DNA of 64,000 bases, taken from assembly GCA_934045905.1 (NCBI GenBank), contig OW203771.1, forward strand, positions 24,994,069 to 25,058,068, in the 5' to 3' direction. Source of the DNA: Leuctra nigra (lineage: Eukaryota > Arthropoda > Insecta > Plecoptera > Leuctridae). How positions within the stretch are numbered: position 1 is the first letter of the stretch; each line of letters opens with the position of its first letter. Made by a program: the position numbers and the translations under genes. This document shows, piece by piece, positions 60,228 through 64,000 of this stretch. The notes beneath the pieces are model-generated. The model did not search any database and was not told the DNA's origin. It saw only the letters and a program-made list of their open reading frames with translations.

Positions 60228-63200
60228 GCGTACATATCGCGGCGGTGCAAATGGCGCATAGCATTCGAGACATCAATCTTGTTCGCCGTCAAACGCCAAA
60301 CGTCGATCTGTCATGATTGAATTCTCTATGAGGTAGATTCGGAGCTCCGACGGTCATTTTCACTTTCACCCGGATGTTTCGAAATGAATCTAAGGAAGTT
60401 TTTAGTTAAGTTGACGATCTTTAATTTTGATACTTTTGTCAATCAATGTTTCCTCTTTTCCCTATCGAAGAACTGTCTCTTATCAAATTAAATTTAACAT
60501 AAACTATCACTTCTGTTACTATAATAATCTACAGATAAAATTCAATTTTGACTATTTACGAGACTAACATATGGGTAAATCCATAGAATTCGTAGATGTT
60601 ATGAAGAATGAGTCATGAAATCTTTGCAATAAATTACAAATTTTACGAAACATTTGTGTAATCCAAGGAAAATAAACCTGCCGAGTTACCCTTTTTGTTT
60701 GGACATGCGAACTAATAGAGTCTGGGCCCTGGGGAATAATAAAATTTGTTGAAGATGCCGATAAAATTTGTAACTATTCCAGCATTACAAAATGATGCCA
60801 AATTCCTCCGAGAGGTGACCTCTAAAGAGTGACGAGTGACAAGTTGCTTCATACTGACGTCGTATATTTTTACAATTAATTGTTAATTTGGCTTGGAGCC
60901 AAAGAAATTACTTTATTTTTGGTTGACGCACCAAGGAGCAGATTGAACTATTACATCAGTAGAGTTTGATCATTTGAGTAATGAAAATCACTCTTAAATG
61001 CTGATTCTAAATAAATATAAATAAGAGGTTGAAGAGCGGAGTCCGTTTTCTCGATTTTACGATGCACACTTTGGGGATCATGTGATCAAGATATCAATTG
61101 CCAGATTACTGATGTCAACAAATACAGTTGTCTTGAGGTATTTTCTTACACAATGACTCATGTCACAATTACAAAATATGATTGAATGACCCCAGAAATA
61201 ATGGTATGAGTTCACCTCAAGAATAATTGAAATACACTTGCGCCCTTCTATCTTTGAGGTACAGAAATGTTCTTTTGGTTGTTCGCGTTTGATTGTGAGC
61301 CTTCTTTTGTGTTAAATTCAGGCTCAACTTTAGTTTTAGTGTAAAGCTTGGCGGCGGTAAAGAAGTGATTTCGAAGTGATTTTCGGTAAAGGTGACAAAT
61401 TATCTTTTAAACCAATTAGGTCAGGAGGTGCTATGGCGTAGTCTTTTGGAAGTATTTGTATACTAATTCGCCAATTTTTATTTGCGTTATGGAATACATA
61501 TAAATCTGTTACATGAGTACATAAAAAATAATATAACTTACACTTTTAATAAGTGACGCACCCATGCGGGCTTTTAATCAAACGTCTTTGAAAATATGTG
61601 GAAAGTGTCCTTTTCATTCCATGAAAATCCTTTCGCGTCTTCGTCATATTTCACGAAGTTCTGCCGCGAATCATTAGGGAGAGCTCCGTTTTCCGACGAA
61701 CATTCTTGACTAATTTGAAATCGGAGTTATGACCATCTTCAGACGCTCAAAGCGACGCTGGTCATAAAGAACAAGATGGCGAAGAGCGACGCCAAAAGTC
61801 GAGAGAGAGTCGAAAACGGAATTTAATTTAGACGCCTATCACAACTTGGATGCCAAAAGTCAGAGACTTTATGCTTGTGCTTTAGATAGTTGTTGTAGAA
61901 TACTGAGAATATAATTATTTTTAAAAGAGATTTTATTGTCCAATTTAACTTTTTATAGAAAATTTGACAGATAAAGAACGTATTCACGACAATGAATTGC
62001 ATTGATCAATATTAAATGTTAACTAAAATTTAAAAAACAAATCGTTAAAACGCTGTAAAACAATACTTGAACATCATAGTTGTAAAACAAACTCATATAT
62101 CGAATGAAAACATAATTAGAGTTGTATTGATGAAGTATTACAATGATACAACGTGACTATAAATATAAAATATACGATATTGGCCAAAATTCTTCACCCA
62201 CAGCTGGAGAAGGAATACTCCTCTTTACAAAAGTGATTCTAGAACTCACGTCGAAAAGTTGAAATTTGAAAATAGGCGATGAAATTGTCTTCGCCTATTT
62301 AAAGCGAAGACAATGAGACCACTTGCAAGTCTGTAGAATTATAATTGCCGGACTTCAAAGATTCCCGAAAAGTAATATTCATGCGAAAATTGTGGAGATG
62401 AAAAAGTTCGCGTGACTTGTAGAATCACTTTTTGAGTGAGGAAAATACCGGCTCACAACTTTCGGTGCCGTATCATGTTTTATACTTATAGTCACGTGTT
62501 AATACTAGAATACCGTCAAATATGATTTATTTATTAGTTAAAAGTTTGGCTCAAAACACGAATCATTAAAAACATTGATCCGTGTAATTATTACGTAATA
62601 ATTATTTATTCATATATACGAATATAAGAAATGTAACGGTAATTTAGTGGAACATAGATTACGGTCATATAGATATATTGTTACAGTCTTTGTAAAACTA
62701 TCTACAAAATCTGAAGTAAACTAAACTAATACTGGGCAGCGAGTTCCATCATTATTAATGCGAACTAGAGCCGAGGAATTTATCTGCTCCCGAAACTTCC
62801 TCTGAAGTATTTTCCATATGCGCTGACTAGATCCTTCCATTCCACCGGATCCTACGTCATAAAAACAAAGTCATATTTCCCAACCGAAGATCCGTCGATG
62901 GAAACTAAACTGTAAATTATGACTGAATTATTATACGAGACGAAGAACGTTGGAAACCTATGATAAACTATCTATTCGAATCTGTTCCTTGCTATGAGGC
63001 TTTTGCTAGAACTTCCGGTAATTTTGTTAAGCTTGAACTTTACGCTGTAAAATTTATGTGCTGTTGCAAATTGAGTAGGTAATCCTTGCGTTTTGCTTGC
63101 GCAAAGTTATAGGCTCGATTTTACAAACTAGTTTTATATAATACTTCACTTCTAAGATACGAGCTGGCTGACCAAAAAAATAAACGTGAAACTTGATTTC

Positions 63201-63639
63201 ATAATGATTACTGAAACAAACTCTTAATTAATAACTCTTAGTTATAATTCACTATTCTAATCATATTTCCTTATCATCATTTTATTATTCTTATTTTAAT
63301 TCTAATTATCTTTTTCTTCATAACTTACCTAATTCAAACCTCTTAACTCTCTACCTATTTAATTCAATCTTCACGATTTTAGATCGTCTTCCACGATCAA
63401 TTGAATGAATTAGATGCCACTAAATAGTACAGAATATAATGTAATATTGATGACTTAATTTAAAAAAATTATTTAAGTCTAATAAATACCTATATAAATC
63501 ACAATGCATTCTAAATTTCTTTTGTACTAAGTCATTTTTAAAAGTAATTTACATTTTTTATGCTTAGGTATATGATGAATTGAATAAATCTTTGCCTTTG
63601 AATCAATTTCTCAAAAGTTCACGAAAACAGCAAATAAAA

Positions 63640-63960
63640 ACCGTTAGAATTTTCTCATGCATCAATGACTAAAGAAGCTCCTTTTTATTCAGCCTGGTCC
63701 TTAATCATTTTTCTTTTTTTCCCTCTCTTGGAATTCGCCCTCTCCCCTGACGGCAAAGTTCCAGCGCGACTCAGCCCGCTCCAGAGTTGCGGAGCTCTTC
63801 TTTATTTGATCACATATCTCTGGCCGATGTCACGTCAGCCTCGTCGTTGATTGTTTTACTGAAGGAGTCTCAGTGATACGTCAGTGTCAAATGAGACTGA
63901 ATAAACACGGGGAGACGAGGGCCTCTCAGATATCTCGTTTCAATTTCCTCCCGCGGAATA
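63640..63960. promoter_or_regulatory. GC-richer island near the window end, possible regulatory element
   Basis: It contains GATGTCACGTCAGCC and GATACGTCAGTG, two CRE-half-site-like words, and a pyrimidine-rich tract. No coding exon is recognised. It may be a slowpoke control element or alternative promoter, which is inference only. Confidence 0.25.
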
Positions 63961-64000
63961 AAATACCCGTCTCATTTTGTATCTGTGTAAAATAACAAAT

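Larger units (their letters stand above)
27902..64000 (+). other. Slowpoke intron, at least 36 kb
   Basis: Nothing resembling S1 or later channel segments was found up to the window end, so the whole stretch is treated as intron (or contains later alternative promoters and untranslated exons that cannot be seen). Features inside are listed separately. Stretches 28000-28860, 29000-30870, 31900-33530, 35900-37130, 38320-38700, 39010-40980, 41030-42190, 43700-44820, 46800-50180, 53450-54290, 55100-56520, 57000-59440 and 60340-64000 show no gene; most are AT-rich. Confidence 0.6.

Overview
The window reads as AT-rich animal nuclear DNA from an arthropod, most likely an insect. It holds two genes on the + strand: an hnRNP U-like gene whose 5' end lies before the window (15 exons placed, 818-20245), and the first coding exon of a slowpoke-type (BK) calcium-activated potassium channel gene (27581-27901), whose remaining exons must lie beyond 64000. 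The assignments come from reading translated exons against remembered family sequence; no search was run. The species cannot be fixed. Genome style (large introns, many hAT and foldback elements, tRNA-derived SINEs, non-LTR elements with short 3' repeats) and the slowpoke N-terminus suggest an arthropod.

Region 1-20245: the hnRNP U-like gene. In order the visible exons encode a large exon with an acidic head and an FG-nucleoporin-like tail, a second acidic exon with an 18-bp minisatellite, a short basic exon, a SPRY domain over three exons, a P-loop polynucleotide-kinase-like ATPase domain over four exons, two duplicated mini-exons, two exons with no recognised domain, and a long Ser/Pro/Glu-rich terminal exon with seven perfect-length 30-bp repeats. 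All listed splice junctions are GT-AG and keep one reading frame, which ends at the TAA at 20243. Introns carry many mobile elements: an antisense 5'-truncated LINE (5507-8190), hAT-type elements (some nested, with 8-bp target duplications), hairpin MITEs and a direct duplication of 298 bp.

Region 20246-27580: 3' UTR and intergenic DNA with a hairpin MITE, a dispersed repeat, a LINE 3' fragment, a SINE and a hAT element.

Region 27581-64000: slowpoke exon 1 followed by at least 36 kb of intron. No further slowpoke exon was recognised. The intron holds SINE copies, a TTAA-flanked palindromic MITE, a hAT element of 1.3 kb, an 8-copy 116-bp satellite, a foldback element with about 198-bp arms and a tRNA-like sequence inside, a 118-bp tandem array with repeated CRE/ETS/YY1-like motifs, a ~158-bp tandem array, and several less AT-rich islands that could be regulatory.

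The most interesting observation is the FG-nucleoporin-like exon spliced in frame into an hnRNP U-like gene. It duplicates the neighbouring acidic exon and could also end transcripts through a read-through stop and poly(A) signal. The second is the CRE/ETS/YY1-like array inside the slowpoke intron.
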